The position numbers were made by a program, and so were the translations under genes. A stretch of 64,000 nucleotides of DNA from contig NC_081411.1 in assembly GCF_030272615.1 (NCBI RefSeq), forward strand, positions 216,458,154 to 216,522,153. The letters are read 5' to 3'. This stretch comes from Cryptomeria japonica. Lineage: Eukaryota > Streptophyta > Pinopsida > Cupressales > Cupressaceae. The notes below the pieces were generated by a model that made no database searches, had not been told where the DNA came from, and worked only from the letters and a program-made list of their open reading frames with translations. Positions 1-11,564 of the stretch are shown here, piece after piece. Position 1 is the stretch's first letter, and every line of letters starts with the position of its first letter.

Positions 1-169
1 AAGATTCAATATGTATTATTCAATAAGATTAACTGTGCAACATAATAAAATATTGAAAAGTGTGTTATCTTATTGAGCTTCGTTTGGTTTCGAGAATAGT
101 TTAATATTTTCTACTTAACAGGGCCAACCACATGAAGGTGGAAGCTCATTTGGCCCCTCCCCCCCCTAA

Positions 170-410
170 CATCACTCTAAATTCCTTGTTATCATCTAAC
201 ATTCATTCGTTCATTCTTTCTACCATTAATAAAATATAACATTCATTCATTAACATCACATAATATTGATTAACACATAATATTGATTAACATTAATTAA
301 CATGCAACATTCATCAATATTAATTAACACATATCATTCATAACCATTCATTAGCACAATTACATTCATTAACACATAAAAATCAGTCATTATCAAATAA
401 GGTGGATTAC
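170..410. repeat. AT-rich degenerate short repeats
   Basis: Repeated ATTCATTAACAC and ACATAATATTGATTA words on the plus strand just beyond the stop codon of the accessory ORF. No coding or terminal inverted repeat was recognised. Confidence 0.5.
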
Positions 411-412
411 AA

Positions 413-3340
413 TCATTTATTTTTTTGTTTCTTCTTTGAAGCTATGAAAAGACTAAGTGGAACATCAGTTTCTTCATCATTTCCCCACTCTTCAGTTGTT
501 CCACCCTTTGCTTGTGATCTCAATGTATGCCTAGTCCTATACCGAGGACGAGGACACTGAAGCGAAGGGGGGTCCTCTGCAATAACAAAGAAATGGGTTA
601 AATTCAAAACATTTTTTATTATTGTTACAAGTATTTCATTAATTTAGAGAATATAATTGTTGCTCTCTTTACCTGATGGGGCCACATCATTTTGTCTAGC
701 CTCAACCTCAACATGTTGAACACCCTCTAGATCATCTAGAGTTGAAATACTAAAGGTTACATTAATGTTGAACACCAATTGCAATTATATTTGTTTAAAG
801 GAATAACAATGGTCCTCTTTACTTGATTGGGGAACATCACGTTCCTGATGTTGTGTACCCGGATCATACTCCACTTGGTCACCACCGACTACATTCTCTA
901 AAATATTAACAAAAAAGGTTACATAAATTACTACTCTAATTACAAATTAAGATGTTTAATTCTAGTAATAATTACATAAATAAATTTGAATGGAAAATGA
1001 ATACCTCCACTATTGGGATGCACATCCAGACCTTCATGTGCAGGTGGTGTTTCACGATTAGCAGGCTGCATTCCAATGTCATGCACATTGTTATCATTGC
1101 TTGCTTATTTAAAACAAATATAGTCACTTTATGTTGGAACTCAACATCAATTAGATTATTGGTAAAGTATTCAATTTGAAACAATTTTCATTTAGCATAT
1201 TTACCTGTGTGACGGATGCACCATAATATTGTGTTTTCCCACTCAATTCTTGTAGCCGATCAACCATGACTGTATAGCCTTACTGGTAGGCAATTGTCTT
1301 GTCATCTTCTGTGGGTGCTCTATTGAATTTAGAGCCCTCCATTTTTGCTTGGTATCGTGAATTTTGCTTGCATTGTTTGATAAAAAAAATTGTTTGCAAT
1401 TTATAAATATTTTGATGCAATATTTCATTTACATATACTTGCAATTCGTGCGGCAAGTTTCATATAACCACCAAAGCCGTTGCCCGTACTTTTCTTGTCT
1501 TGCCTTGGTTGCCTTTGACATGTCACTCAGTCTATGAAAAGTTTTAAATATGTTAGATTATATAAATATAAAGAGTAATTATGGTGTACATAATTACATT
1601 CTTAATAGTATCTCGTACCTTCTTTTGGCGTCTGGTGGTGTATTTCCTTGTTTCCTTTCAATTATCTCCTTGGCATCCAAAATCAGGTCCTTCCACCCCC
1701 TCTTTGGAATCATGGGGGGATGCTCGTATTTAGGTTCTTCTCTAAATGGGTCCTGTATTGGTCCCTCACATACTTTGGATATGTGCCAACTTTTTCAAGG
1801 AGCTTGGTTTTGTCAAAGGTGTCATTTCCAAACCACTCAACCATATGGTTTGTCAATTCATCTTTTAACCTTTTTTCTTGGTCATTCCACTTTTTAAAGA
1901 AAAAACAAACCTGTTAGATTCAGAAATGAACTGAAGCTACATTTATTATAGTTTAAGAAATGGATCAAAGGAAAACTATTCTAGCAATGATATGAAATCA
2001 AAATAGTGGATTAGGGTTAGTTCACATATGATGTACCACCTTTTACGTATGGTGGGATCAAATATATGCAATGCAATGTCACTAAGATTTTTATAAAAAA
2101 TATCATTTCTTGCAAAAAAATCATGGGATCATTAGTCCAAAATGAGTGATCAGAAAGTAAATTACAATTAGACTATATATAATAATTTTAAAGTACCTCG
2201 AACCTTCTGTATCTTTAAGTGAATCATTTCTTCGTCGCTCACCACCAATGTGGCCTGCAACGTTCCCGTACCAGCAATATGAGAAGATCTAGGAAATGAT
2301 TGTATGTTATCAACAATAGTCACATCTGGCGCATCCTCATGTGCATCTCCTACTGTAGAAAATGAATCCACTATGAAATGCCCCCAAGAAAGAACGCTTG
2401 AAGGGAAATAAACACATAATAGAAGATAGAGCAAAAGAGGGATCTACCAGCAGTGGGCGGGCTAATATGACGTGTAGTAGAGGATGTATGCATGCTATGT
2501 GTTGCTGACATTGTAGTCAACAATATAGGTGGGGCTAACCTCTGATGAGGCACTGACAACATTTGCAAAGGAACATTGACAACACCTGAAGAATAATAAA
2601 TTAAATATATAAAACATTAAATATATGAAAAGTGCAAGAATTGTAAACAAGGATGAACCTTTATTATGAATATTGACAGTATCAAGTATGATGTATTTTG
2701 GGTACTCAAAGTGATAAGCCAAGAAAGTGATAGCCAAGAAAATCATCATCACCTGAAGTACCTGCAACACCCTGATCACGGCCACCAGTTTCATGAGGAT
2801 GCATAAATTGATGTAAAAACAACACGTACATATTTTAGTTAATGACATAAAAGAGAATAAATTATAAACCATTATTGAACTTTTGTTATAATTAAAGCTT
2901 TCATTATTGCTTACTTGCAAGTTTTGTGTTGTCTGCATCAATACTTGTATCCTCTCTCGTATCTCATCAGTCTGAGGCTCCACGAATACCAAAGCAACAA
3001 TCTCTCTACTAATTTTTCTAAGAGACTTTTTTTATCAATTCCATAGGGTTTGTGGAATTTCCAGGGTCATCATCACTTAATCCTGTTGAGTCCACATCCC
3101 TAGAGAGGTGGTCAGGTACTACAACTCCCTTTCCCTTTCCCCGAACATCCGTTTGTATCAAGAATATCATTAACAATTACAAAATTAGTCTAAAACACTA
3201 AAAAAAAGAACATAACAATGTAATAGTTTTCTTCTATCTAATTTATACAATTACAATAAGGTTTACCTACTCGGTAGAAGTGTCATGACCTACATCCCTA
3301 TCTGCGCTATGTGATGGATCCATGTCACCCTGTGACAAAG
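413..3340 (-). pseudogene. Multi-exon accessory ORF downstream of the SET segment
   Basis: A chain of short minus-strand exons. The best resolved are 897-823, 735-673 and 576-413, joined by GT-AG introns with matching codon phases and ending at a TGA at 413-415. Further blocks lie at about 3335-3271, 3160-2900 (with a helix-forming EIRERIQVLMQTTQNLQ), 2590-2455, 2375-2205, 1890-1611 and 1530-1204. The 1890-1611 block is Lys/Glu-rich, with TYPKYVRDQYRTHLEKN and then KDLILDAKEIIERKQGNTPP. The chain resembles the Lys/Glu-rich second proteins (Ptta/TNPA-like) of En/Spm elements, but I cannot name a domain with certainty. A stop near 1275, a one-base shift near 3035 and other breaks indicate it is not intact. 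Confidence 0.5.
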
Positions 3341-3440
3341 AAAAAATATAAAAAATATTAGTGAAATTAAACCAATAGACTTAGCAAAAAAAATTCATAA
3401 TAAAATGGTATATTGGAGTCATTAATTGGAGGTTGGTTAA

Positions 3441-4190
3441 TTTAAATGGTATATAGTACATACCACCCCCATGATAGTAACTTTGTTTGTATCTATATGA
3501 TTCAAATTGTAATCGATTAGAAGCTCTTCCCTTGTACTTATTGATTTTATCGCACATACGAATACATGATTTCCCTCATGCGCCTCAAATATGCAATTGG
3601 GTTGTTTATTAGTTGATCCAGCTCACGCACTATTTATTAAACCTACAATATTCCCTGTTGCTTTTGGCCTTCCATCAATGTATACAGCCACTCGTTTACT
3701 TTGATCATTATCTTTATGTTGTATATAATTTGCTGACAGTGCATACCTACACATACTTTTTTTTATATCGAACAATCTACATCCAATTATTGTAATTGTA
3801 ACAAGGTTCGACAAACTCCATCAATTCAACAACTTTTTTGTAACATACCTTTATGCCATCCATGGAAAATAGGCCCAAAACATGTAACGACGAAGGTGCT
3901 ATGCGATATATCCTATCTTTAACACAAAAATTGGTGTTTATTGGAGGAAGTTCCTTGGGTACCCATTGTTTTTGTAGATGTTTGTACCTCAAGGGCACCT
4001 CAATGTTGCCTTTGGTCTCATCATCATAAGAACATGACCCCCCTTGAGAAAGGAAACATTTCATGCATTTATTGAATTTTCTTCTAATCTTTTGACCTCT
4101 AGTTGATCTCTCTATTGTAGAACTACTACATGTCTCACTTTCATTTTCTATTCTTGCATTTCCCTCACTCAAGGAAGACACATCTGACAA
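3441..4190 (-). pseudogene. SET-domain segment (histone-lysine methyltransferase-like)
   Basis: Minus-strand coding sequence in two overlapping frames plus a short third piece. The first frame (4190-3777) has a Cys/Lys-rich N-terminal part and then SSLHVLGLFSMDGI and VVELMEFVEPCYNY, matching the SET start ('GLGLFA...I....v.EY.G'). The second (3814-3623) gives RVAVYIDGRPKATGNIVGLI, the central 'GN...fiN' region. After one stop the frame continues with NKQPNCIFEA, then FVCAIKSISTREELLIDYN, matching the C-terminal 'PNC...v.AirdI..GEEL..DY'. SET domains transfer methyl groups from SAM to lysines. One frameshift or small intron near 3780-3800 and a stop near 3622 suggest decay. The call is from motif order; a database search would decide the subfamily. 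Confidence 0.72.
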
Positions 4191-4885
4191 ATACCTATCT
4201 AGTGGTACCTGGACTCCATCAAATGAGAGAGATATTTTGCAAATGAGGGTAATGTTGATGAAGAAGTCAGCCCTAAAGTTGATGTTGAGATTAAAATTTG
4301 AATAAGTCCAACTGGGGCCTCAAGTGTTGATAACTGTATTAGATTTTCTGCTAATGTCGAGGTTTGAAAAATTGAGGAAGTTTGTTTTCCAAGTAATTTT
4401 TTAAAAATAAATTGTTTCTATAGGGTGTATTAACTAGTTATACCTGTCTATCCATGAGACTGTGCAATATCCTTGCCAAAGGGGTTCATGTTCCTGCACA
4501 TGTAATTCAATTATCTTATGTCAGCTAAAAATTACATAGTACAAAACATGAACAACATGAATTTTGTAGACAAAAAGAGTATTAAATAAAAAAAGATGTT
4601 GTCATCATAGTCATTGTAAATTTTTTAATTCCTTACCTTTACTTTATGTAGACTATGCGGGATCCTCAACTAAATGGTTGACAATGTCTGTAGTCAATGA
4701 CCTGTTCCCACCAAGGGTGATAGAATCACACGGGGACTATACATGAAATCAACACCATCAATTGAGCATCATAAGCATTACATTTGTAAGTTGATAAAAA
4801 ATAAATACATATGTATCATAAGCATCACATGATGTATCATCATATATGTAATTGAGCATCATAATTAGCATCACATATGTGTCAT

Positions 4886-5115
4886 CATAAACATGTAATC
4901 CATCACATATGTATCATAAATCACCATCCATCACATAGGTAATAAACAATCCACATTCTATAAATAAACACAAAGTTCAAAAAATGTCACTTGTATCATC
5001 ATAAACATGTAATCCATCACATATGCATTTTAAATCAACATCCATCACATAGCTAATAAACAATCCAAAGTCCATAAATAAATATAAAGATTAAAAATAT
5101 CACATAAATAGTCAC
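4886..5115. repeat. 114-bp tandem duplication
   Basis: Two adjacent copies with a 114-bp period, seen from ACATGTAATCCATCACATATG at 4891 and 5005 and from CCATCACATAG-TAATAAACA at 4928 and 5042. The copies differ at a few bases. The flank 4770-4890 has looser CATCACATATGT repeats. Confidence 0.85.
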
Positions 5116-5347
5116 TCTCCCTATCTCCATCTCCTTGGGGTGGCATAGTTCTACTATAAGGACCTGCTAGAGGTCATGGAACATGAATTAAAAACATAAA
5201 AAGGTGCATCATGAATTAATTATGTAATGGCAATAGAATTCAAAACATAATGAATTAATTATGTAACCATATAAGTCAAAAAACTTTCTATCAAGAAATC
5301 AATATTAAATAAATAATATACTAATCACATACCTCATACATTTCATT

Positions 5348-5377
5348 CATCATCATGACCATCATGATCATCATTGC

Positions 5378-5468
<91 letters not shown>

Positions 5469-5511
5469 GTCATCGTCATCATCGTCGTCGTCATCGTCGT
5501 CATCGTCATTG

Positions 5512-5581
<70 letters not shown>

Positions 5582-5712
5582 TCATCATCATCATCATCAT
5601 CATCACCACCACCACCACCACCACCATCATCATCGTCACCATCACCATCACCATCACCATCACCATCACCATCACCATCACCACCACCACCACCACCACC
5701 ATCATCATCAGC
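5348..5712. repeat. Compound trinucleotide microsatellite (CAT)n/(CCA)n with a hexamer core
   Basis: About 365 bp of TCA/CAT repeats with TCG interruptions near 5466-5508. A CCA run near 5605-5628, six or more CCATCA units near 5640-5680 and another CCA run near 5680-5702 follow. It is read as poly-His or poly-Ile on the plus strand and as poly-Asp/Gly on the minus strand. It overlaps the 3' end of the transposase frame. Confidence 0.97.
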
Positions 5713-6237
5713 TTCTTCTTCTTCATCATCATCGAGTAACTGTCGATCGTGATCATCATCCACTTCATCTTCTAGTTCTTCAGTATCTTCTTCTTCAATC
5801 ACATTGTACTTTATCAACCTTCCTCTTGAATCATGTCTAACAACAAATGACCAACCCGGTTTATGTGGAACCTCTGAGTAAAATACCTGCTCACATTGGC
5901 TTGGAAGAACATAGGGCTCATCCCCAACTAGTTCAAATGACCTTGTATTAACCATTGTTAAACCATTATCATGTTCAATAATAGTTCTATCTGGATCATT
6001 TTTATTCAATCGTAGCTTGTACCATTTGACGATGAACAAAACTAATTTGAAGGAATTAAAGTTGCACTCAAGTATATCATCCAAAATGCCATAGTATCGA
6101 TTTTGAGACTCTTGAGGATGTATGTTATTTCTTGATGAAATATTTGTCACCTCAAAGATTGCAGTTATCCCAGAATCACAAGTTTTCTTTGTGTCATCCA
6201 ACTTTTTGATGTGAAATTTATGACCATTGTAGCACAT
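5575..6237 (-). pseudogene. DUF4216 module with Asp/Gly repeat tail
   Basis: A 220-codon minus-strand frame, the longest clean coding stretch of the element. Its first part carries the DUF4216 signature: RYYGILDDILECNF, then KLVLFIVKWYKL, LTMVNTRSF, YVLPSQCEQVFY and WSFVVRHDSRGRL. After these come about 80 residues of Asp, Glu and Gly encoded by GAT/GGT/GAA repeats, the minus-strand reading of the trinucleotide array at 5348-5712. CACTA transposases often end in acidic low-complexity sequence. The length of the Asp/Gly run and its microsatellite origin are unusual. Confidence 0.87.
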
Positions 6238-6255
6238 AGCATTATGTTGTTTGAC

Positions 6256-6510
6256 CTACGATATGTCAAACATGTAAAAATTATTGCATTGTGAGTTGAT
6301 AAACATATGGTTGATTAATAAATTTATACGTACCTGTTTATCTCTTAAACCATATACAAAATCAATTTCCCTTTGTGTAACATTGGAATCTCCATTATGA
6401 TGAGCTTCTTTGACCAATGAAGCCACACCTTCCCATGTTAATGTACGACCAGAATGTTGAAAACGTTCAATCCATACCATCATCCAATCAAGATTTTTTG
6501 CAATACACAA
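6256..6510 (-). pseudogene. Linker exon between DUF4218 and DUF4216
   Basis: An 84-codon minus-strand frame lies between the two recognised modules. It contains a Trp-rich stretch (LDWMMVWIERFQHSG) and an acidic/basic helix-like segment ending in YGLRDKQ, followed by a GT that could be a splice donor (about 6333). No family is recognised. It is assigned to the transposase because it is colinear and on the same strand with a similar degree of decay. Confidence 0.5.
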
Positions 6511-6598
6511 ATGTAGTGCATCTCACTCTCGACCAACTAAACAAAAAATAAATAGACGTCTTACAACCGATTTATTTTGAAGATTAAGAATTAATTAA

Positions 6599-7080
6599 CT
6601 ACAATAACATCTTATAATTACCTCTCACTTTTCTCAATCTACCTTTCCCCATCAAGTACTCCTCTTTGAATTTGTTAATGGGGTTGGGATCCCAAATGCG
6701 ATCCACGTGGATCTTTGCTTCAAACTTAGGAAGATATTCAGAAATATACACCATAGTCTGGTATACCATATATCCCTCCACCATAAAGCCCTCAGAATGT
6801 GCTCTTTGTTGAACCAAAGCCTTAAAAAATTTCAAGTGCCTCTCAACCATCCACATTGACCTAGTGTGTATAGGTCCACACAATTCAATCTCCTCAAATT
6901 GGTGTATGAGGTAGTGTTCTTGTGCATTGAAAAAAGCTAAAGGTAGACACTTTTGCATTTCACACATTAGATGAAGAATTTTTCTCTTCCAATATTTTAT
7001 ATCTTCTTTATGGATTTCTTTACATGACAACCACCTACAAGATATTCAAGATGCAAAAAAATATATTATATAACAAGTAA
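6599..7080 (-). pseudogene. DUF4218 module of the CACTA transposase
   Basis: Open minus-strand frame. It includes LMCEMQKCLPLAFFNAQEH, then HQFEEIELCGPIHTRSMW, VERHLKFFK and RAHSEGFMVEGY. These are the conserved blocks of DUF4218, in which a proline-rich start leads to 'LV.EI..CGPV..RWMYP.ER....K..VRN...PEG.I.EGY'. It follows Transposase_21 directly, as in other En/Spm elements. Function is unknown beyond being part of the transposase polyprotein. The longest clean stretch is 143 codons without a stop. Confidence 0.88.
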
Positions 7081-7319
7081 AACAAATCGCAAATATAATA
7101 TCTATACAACGAACTGAATAAATATCACTACTTAACTCATGTATTTTCCAAGATCATATATGACTTGCTTGACATTATTGTCGAAGTCATTTGGGAGAGG
7201 TAGAGGTAGAACGTACTGTAACAATTATAAATTATCTTTTCATTTTTTTCTAACATAATACAAAGAAAAGTACATGCGCAGTATACAAATATATAGTAAA
7301 AACACAAGAACATGAATTA

Positions 7320-9150
7320 CCTTAATGAAGGTATGCCAATCATGCATTTTCATCCATTGCCCAAATTCACTTTTCTTTGATATGAGATTGTTTATGTTCG
7401 CAACAAATCCTATGGGAAATCAAATTTTTTGTATGACTTCTTTTATAGCATTGCTTTACTGGTCCATTAATAACCAAGGAAGCTCACTTATATTAATCTG
7501 GTCTCCATGGATATTTGATTGAATGACATTTTTCATTTGATTGGAATCTTGAATGTCACTACAAATTTTGACATTTTTTTCTTTGCCACACCTTCCATCC
7601 AATATTTTCCATAATGTCTCTGTTATATTCTTTCCAATATGCATAGTATCAAACAAATGCACAATTTGTAATTGCTCGTAGTAGGACAACCTACTAAATT
7701 GTTAGGGATAACTTTTTAGTCCCTTAGGAAGGTGGTCATTTATGCCTTGACGACCTTCACAATCATCAATCACATCATCAGTAAGCGGGTTGCCAGTTTC
7801 TCACTAGTCTTTTGCTGTTCTTTTCCTTGGCTTCTGTTTTCTCTGTTGTTCTTTTGCAGCCTTTCTTTCTATGTCCTGTTCTTTCTAGTTTCTTTTATAC
7901 TTATCTTCTCGTTATGTAAGCGAGTTTCAGGTCCCTTAAAACCTGTTTTTCCTTAATCAAAAAATCAATCACATCATCAGTAAACAAAACACAATAGAAA
8001 AGATGTTTTATGATATAAGCCATTAGATGGAATGGAATTACCTTGACGATTAATTCTATTATATTCCAACTTCCACAGGTGAGGTGTCATTCTTCATGGC
8101 TTTGATGTATTCTCGTCTTTCCCATTGAAAAGATGTTTTTCAGTATTTTGATACTTATGATTTTTGTGGAGAAAGTGCCTATACTCATCAAACACCTACT
8201 TTCCTAAACTTTTTGAATGACGAGATTTCATCTTTGGACCACAAACTGGACATGCAAATTTTTCCTTTGTTTGAAGACCTACAAGATAATGTATAATTGG
8301 ATTAAATATGTTAATTTTTTAAATTATAATTATCATGTTCAAATTGAACACTATAACATACCACAAAAATGTGTTAGCCTTGGGGCATCATGTATTGTCC
8401 ATACAAGCATCACATGGAATTGAAATTATCTTTGTCCTATTGGTCTAGAGATGTCATATATAGTGACACCATTCTATAACTCCAACAACTCATCGATAAG
8501 AGGCTAGATATATACATTCATATCTTTAACTCAGTACTTACCTAATCGAATGAACAAAAACATTACATAATTATTATGACCATTTTACTGCAATATTTAT
8601 AATTAAATGTAGACGAATATATTTAAATGATAAATACCTGGAACAATCACTACCAGCATTATGTACTCCCTCTTTATTGACATTCATGGAGGAAAGTTGT
8701 TGAATACAAAAACAAGCCACACTGAGTAAACAGATCTCAGCTGTCCAAATGGATTGACACCGTCCATTGCCAATGAAAGCCTGAGATTATGAGGTTCTTC
8801 TTTAAAGTGTGGCCACTTTTCCTCTATGTCCATAAATGCTGAACCATTTATAGGAATTCAAATAATGTCATCTCAACTTCTATTGTGTGCATGGTAATCC
8901 ATAAATTATGCCAAGCTAGTGCACTTGAATAATCATTGCATACATGGAATAATGAGAATATAGTGAAGAACCTTGCAAGGGACCCTTTTTGTTATCTGAT
9001 CTGTTCGATATCTATTGATATGACATTCAGGGCATTCAGTTCAAAATTCATGTTGTTTGTGATATATAATATGATCATTGGGACAAGCATCTATTGCTTA
9101 ATACTCCATTCCAATATCTTTCATAATGGTAGATAATTCTCGGTATGAGT
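7320..9150 (-). pseudogene. Transposase_21 (TNP2) core domain
   Basis: The minus strand shows the ordered TNP2 blocks. First is an IDACPNDHIIYHKQHEF segment with a CPECHINRYRT motif (about 9100-9000). Next is AQFMDYHAHNRS-like sequence, then MDGVNPFGQLRSVYSVW and PPWMSIKREYIML (about 8800-8650). These are followed by DISRPIGQR (about 8450), a KEKFACPVCGPKMKSR zinc-knuckle-like block (about 8250), LFDTMHIGKNITETLWKIL (about 7630) and MKMHDWHTFIK (about 7330). All are family hallmarks in the expected order. Stops interrupt several blocks, and a 179-bp retroposon sits between the CPVC and LFDTMHIGKN blocks. Confidence 0.92.
7765..7983 (+). mobile_element. Short retroposon inside the transposase gene, with 20-bp target duplication
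   Basis: A 179-bp insert (7785-7963) is flanked by a perfect 20-bp direct repeat at 7765-7784 and 7964-7983. It ends in ...CCTTAATCAAAAA, an A-rich tail typical of LINE-mobilised sequence. Its 3' end (CAGGTCCCTTAAAACCTG...) resembles those near 30870-30903 and 34560-34592. It is best read as a 5'-truncated LINE or a SINE that inserted into the transposase gene. Confidence 0.82.
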
Positions 9151-9711
9151 GAGGTAGAATATTTGATGGTGGTTACAAAAACTCACCTATTAATCTATAG
9201 CAAAAAAATATAATTTGTCAATATAAATAATATTAATGGTACAACATGATTCACCATTTATTATGACATATATGACATACCTTAACATATGTGAGATTGT
9301 TATGTTGGATAAACCATTCATAACCTTCAAGTTCACCAACAACAATAAAACAGAGAGAAGAGTTGTCTGGGAGCCTTCATAAAGGGCCTCAGATGACTTC
9401 TAAAGTAGAGGGACATCATGAACAATATCAAGGTCATCTTCATCATGATGATCAGTTGCGCCAGTACTAAATGTGTCATGGATCAATGTATTTGTACCAT
9501 CATCTTCAATTGTGTTTTGTGGCTCATGATCATTATCTTTCATGGGATCATTATCTTCAGCTTTGATATTCACACCTCCATGTTCCTCCACTTCGAAAAC
9601 CATATTCTTCAGGCTATGTTGATCCATATCATGTGCTCCGGGGTGCTCAACCTATATAAAATTGATAAACATAAATAAACCATGATCATAATCTCATCAT
9701 CAAGTGATTTC

Positions 9712-9966
9712 TTATGTATATAAATTGTTAAAACGATATAATGAAAAACTTACCAATGGATGATAATCATGTCCACCTTCAATGTGACCATGTAGCCTAC
9801 AATGTTTCTTAGTTGTTTTGATTAAAAGTATTCTAGTCTTTAACCCCTTACAAATTTTGTAAGGACAATAACATTTTCCATCACCTTTTCTTTTCAAGTT
9901 AGACCACAATCTAGCAATTGTCTCCTTATTTTGTTGTTCGCTGATATTGTCTTTCTTCACAGGCAA
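9712..9966 (-). pseudogene. CACTA transposase N-terminal (transposase-associated) module
   Basis: Minus-strand 84-residue open frame starting with Met. It contains a CYCPYKICKG motif, then a KKHCRLHGHIEGGHDYH motif about 20 residues later. This matches the Cys-x-Cys ... His pattern of the Transpos_assoc domain that precedes TNP2 in plant CACTA elements, where a short Cys-rich knuckle is followed by a sequence of the form 'HL..+GF..GY..W..H'. The acidic frame at 9627-9400 follows it. The call rests on the pattern and on its position directly upstream of the Transposase_21 core. Confidence 0.65.
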
Positions 9967-10600
9967 AAAAATCGGGCTATAGAACTAGTTATAGAAGTTG
10001 AAATGTTAGTTATGAAATCACGTTTCGGTATAATATACCAAATTAAATTACTTGAACATGGAAATTATGCAAATTGAACCGAAACAATTTAACTCTTCTT
10101 TTTCATCTCAAAACATATCTAATGGCTTTGTGGTGATTTAGAGTAGGTGGTATGCCCATTGAGAGTCATAGACCCAAGTTAGTCATAGACCCAAGTTATA
10201 GAGATTCATAATCACAAATTATTCTAAAAGGAAAGTAACTATCCATTCCCATGCTCATACATACTTACATGACTAATGCTGCCCTTGTGTATCCTAAACA
10301 TTGGAGAGACCTTATTTGACTTGCTTAATCAATGTGGTTGTTGTCCTAATATGAAATACTGAGTTCTACCCTTGCCTATGCATCAAACTTCTCACATCAT
10401 GTTTCTTCACCAAAACACACTTTTTCGCTTTCTAGTTTAGTTGTCTTAGCTTAGTTGGTTGTTGTCGAGTCTTTGTTGTTAAACTTTTGTTTGTAGTTGC
10501 TCATGAGATGGCCAAGTCTTTTGCTTTGAAATGAAGTGAGGTTTAACATTCCCTTTGCCCAACCAAGGCATAATCCCTTCCACTTCTATCGATCCTATCA
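9967..10600. other. No gene recognised
   Basis: AT-rich DNA upstream of the transposase. It could hold the transposase promoter, but I see no convincing TATA box, terminal inverted repeat or coding frame. Confidence 0.4.
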
Positions 10601-10609
10601 GTGGGTGCC

Positions 10610-11260
10610 CAAACCCAATTACTCCCATTTCCACCTCCCCTAACACTCTTCACTTTCATTTACCATACCTTCTAACTCACCTACCTTCCTATCCTCTATG
10701 CTTTAACCACCTTTCATACCCCATGCCTTAACCTCCTTCACATCTTAACTTAAACCTACCCTTCCATCTTACACCCTCACCTCCCTCCACTAACTTCCTT
10801 TCCACCTTACCCCTACCCCTATTCTATCCTAGCATCTCCCTTCCCCTCATACCTTATATCTCACACTCCCCTCCACAATACCTACCCCTTTACCCCTTTA
10901 TTCCCCTAGAATCACCTATTCTAACCCACATCCCATAAGTCTTACTTCCTTTATTTCCCTAAGATTACCTCTACCTTTCACCTATTAACCTACCCTTTCC
11001 ATCTTATCACCTACCCCCATCCTAGCCTACCCATATCCTATCCCTATCCTAACCTACCACCCTACCCCCTTACCCTTTTTCCTTGCCCCTTATAACTCCC
11101 ATTATAACCTACATCCCCTTTACCCTTTCATTACCCCCTTATACCTCCCACTCCACTTTATTCCCCAACATATCCTAACTCCAACTCCTTCTACCACCCA
11201 CATCCTAAACCTATTTCCCCCCCACGTATCTCCTTCTTCCATCATTTATATCCCTTATGT
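10610..11260. repeat. Pyrimidine-rich, G-poor tract
   Basis: About 650 bp in which the plus strand is almost all C, T and A, with G rare. It is made of irregular words such as CCTACC, CTTCC, TACCCC and ATCCTA. A few stretches resemble the plant telomere strand, but no regular period was found. Confidence 0.8.
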
Positions 11261-11564
11261 GCCTAAAGAAGAATAGGATAAAAGAATGTGCCTATTCTGT
11301 AACACTGGAGCAATAGAGACGGAGTGACATTTTGTCATGAAATGCACGACATATAGTGACATTTGTGCCATTTATGAAGATATTTTGAAAATAAATAATT
11401 TAAAAACGCTTTTTGAGGAAACAAAACTCAAAAAAATGATGTTTGCTAATTAAAATTCACTGAAGAATAGCAGATCTTGAGAAGAGGTTACATGTTTAAA
11501 TTCATAATGCCCTCATTTTATAGGGTGTGTGTTGTCTGTGGGTCACATGGGCTACTTTGGCTGC

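Larger units (their letters stand above)
413..9966 (-). mobile_element. CACTA (En/Spm) DNA transposon, coding span
   Basis: Minus-strand coding region of a plant CACTA transposon. In transcription order it holds a transposase-associated N-terminal module, a TNP2 (Transposase_21) core, DUF4218, DUF4216, an Asp/Gly-rich tail, a SET-domain segment and a multi-exon accessory ORF ending near 413. The TNP2-DUF4218-DUF4216 order is the classic En/Spm layout. Coordinates give only the recognisable coding span; I could not locate both termini. A CACTA right end at 17700-17704 lies in the correct orientation to be its 5' terminus, but 7.7 kb of unrelated DNA intervenes. Whether the SET and accessory exons belong to the same element is inferred from strand and adjacency. 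Confidence 0.8.
5575..9966 (-). pseudogene. TNP2-type CACTA transposase gene, spliced and decayed
   Basis: Full transposase gene read on the minus strand. Exonic blocks are at 9966-9712 (Cys/His N-terminal module), 9627-9400 (acidic linker rich in Asp/Glu), about 9150-7320 (Transposase_21), about 7200-6599 (DUF4218), 6510-6256 (linker) and 6237-5575 (DUF4216). The blocks are separated by short AT-rich stretches that look like introns. Several in-frame stops fall inside conserved blocks, for example within the 8.4-8.5 kb and 8.9-9.1 kb segments, and a retroposon interrupts the gene at 7785-7963. It is therefore probably inactive. The family product would bind element ends and catalyse cut-and-paste transposition in the nucleus. 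Confidence 0.85.

Noticed and set aside
5355-5840. Long plus-strand frames of poly-Ile, poly-Ser and poly-His across the CAT array
   Set aside because: They are translations of a trinucleotide repeat in the other frames; the coding direction is the minus strand, where the frame joins DUF4216.
10610-11260. Interstitial telomere repeat
   Set aside because: CCCTAAA-like words are sparse and have no regular 7-bp period.
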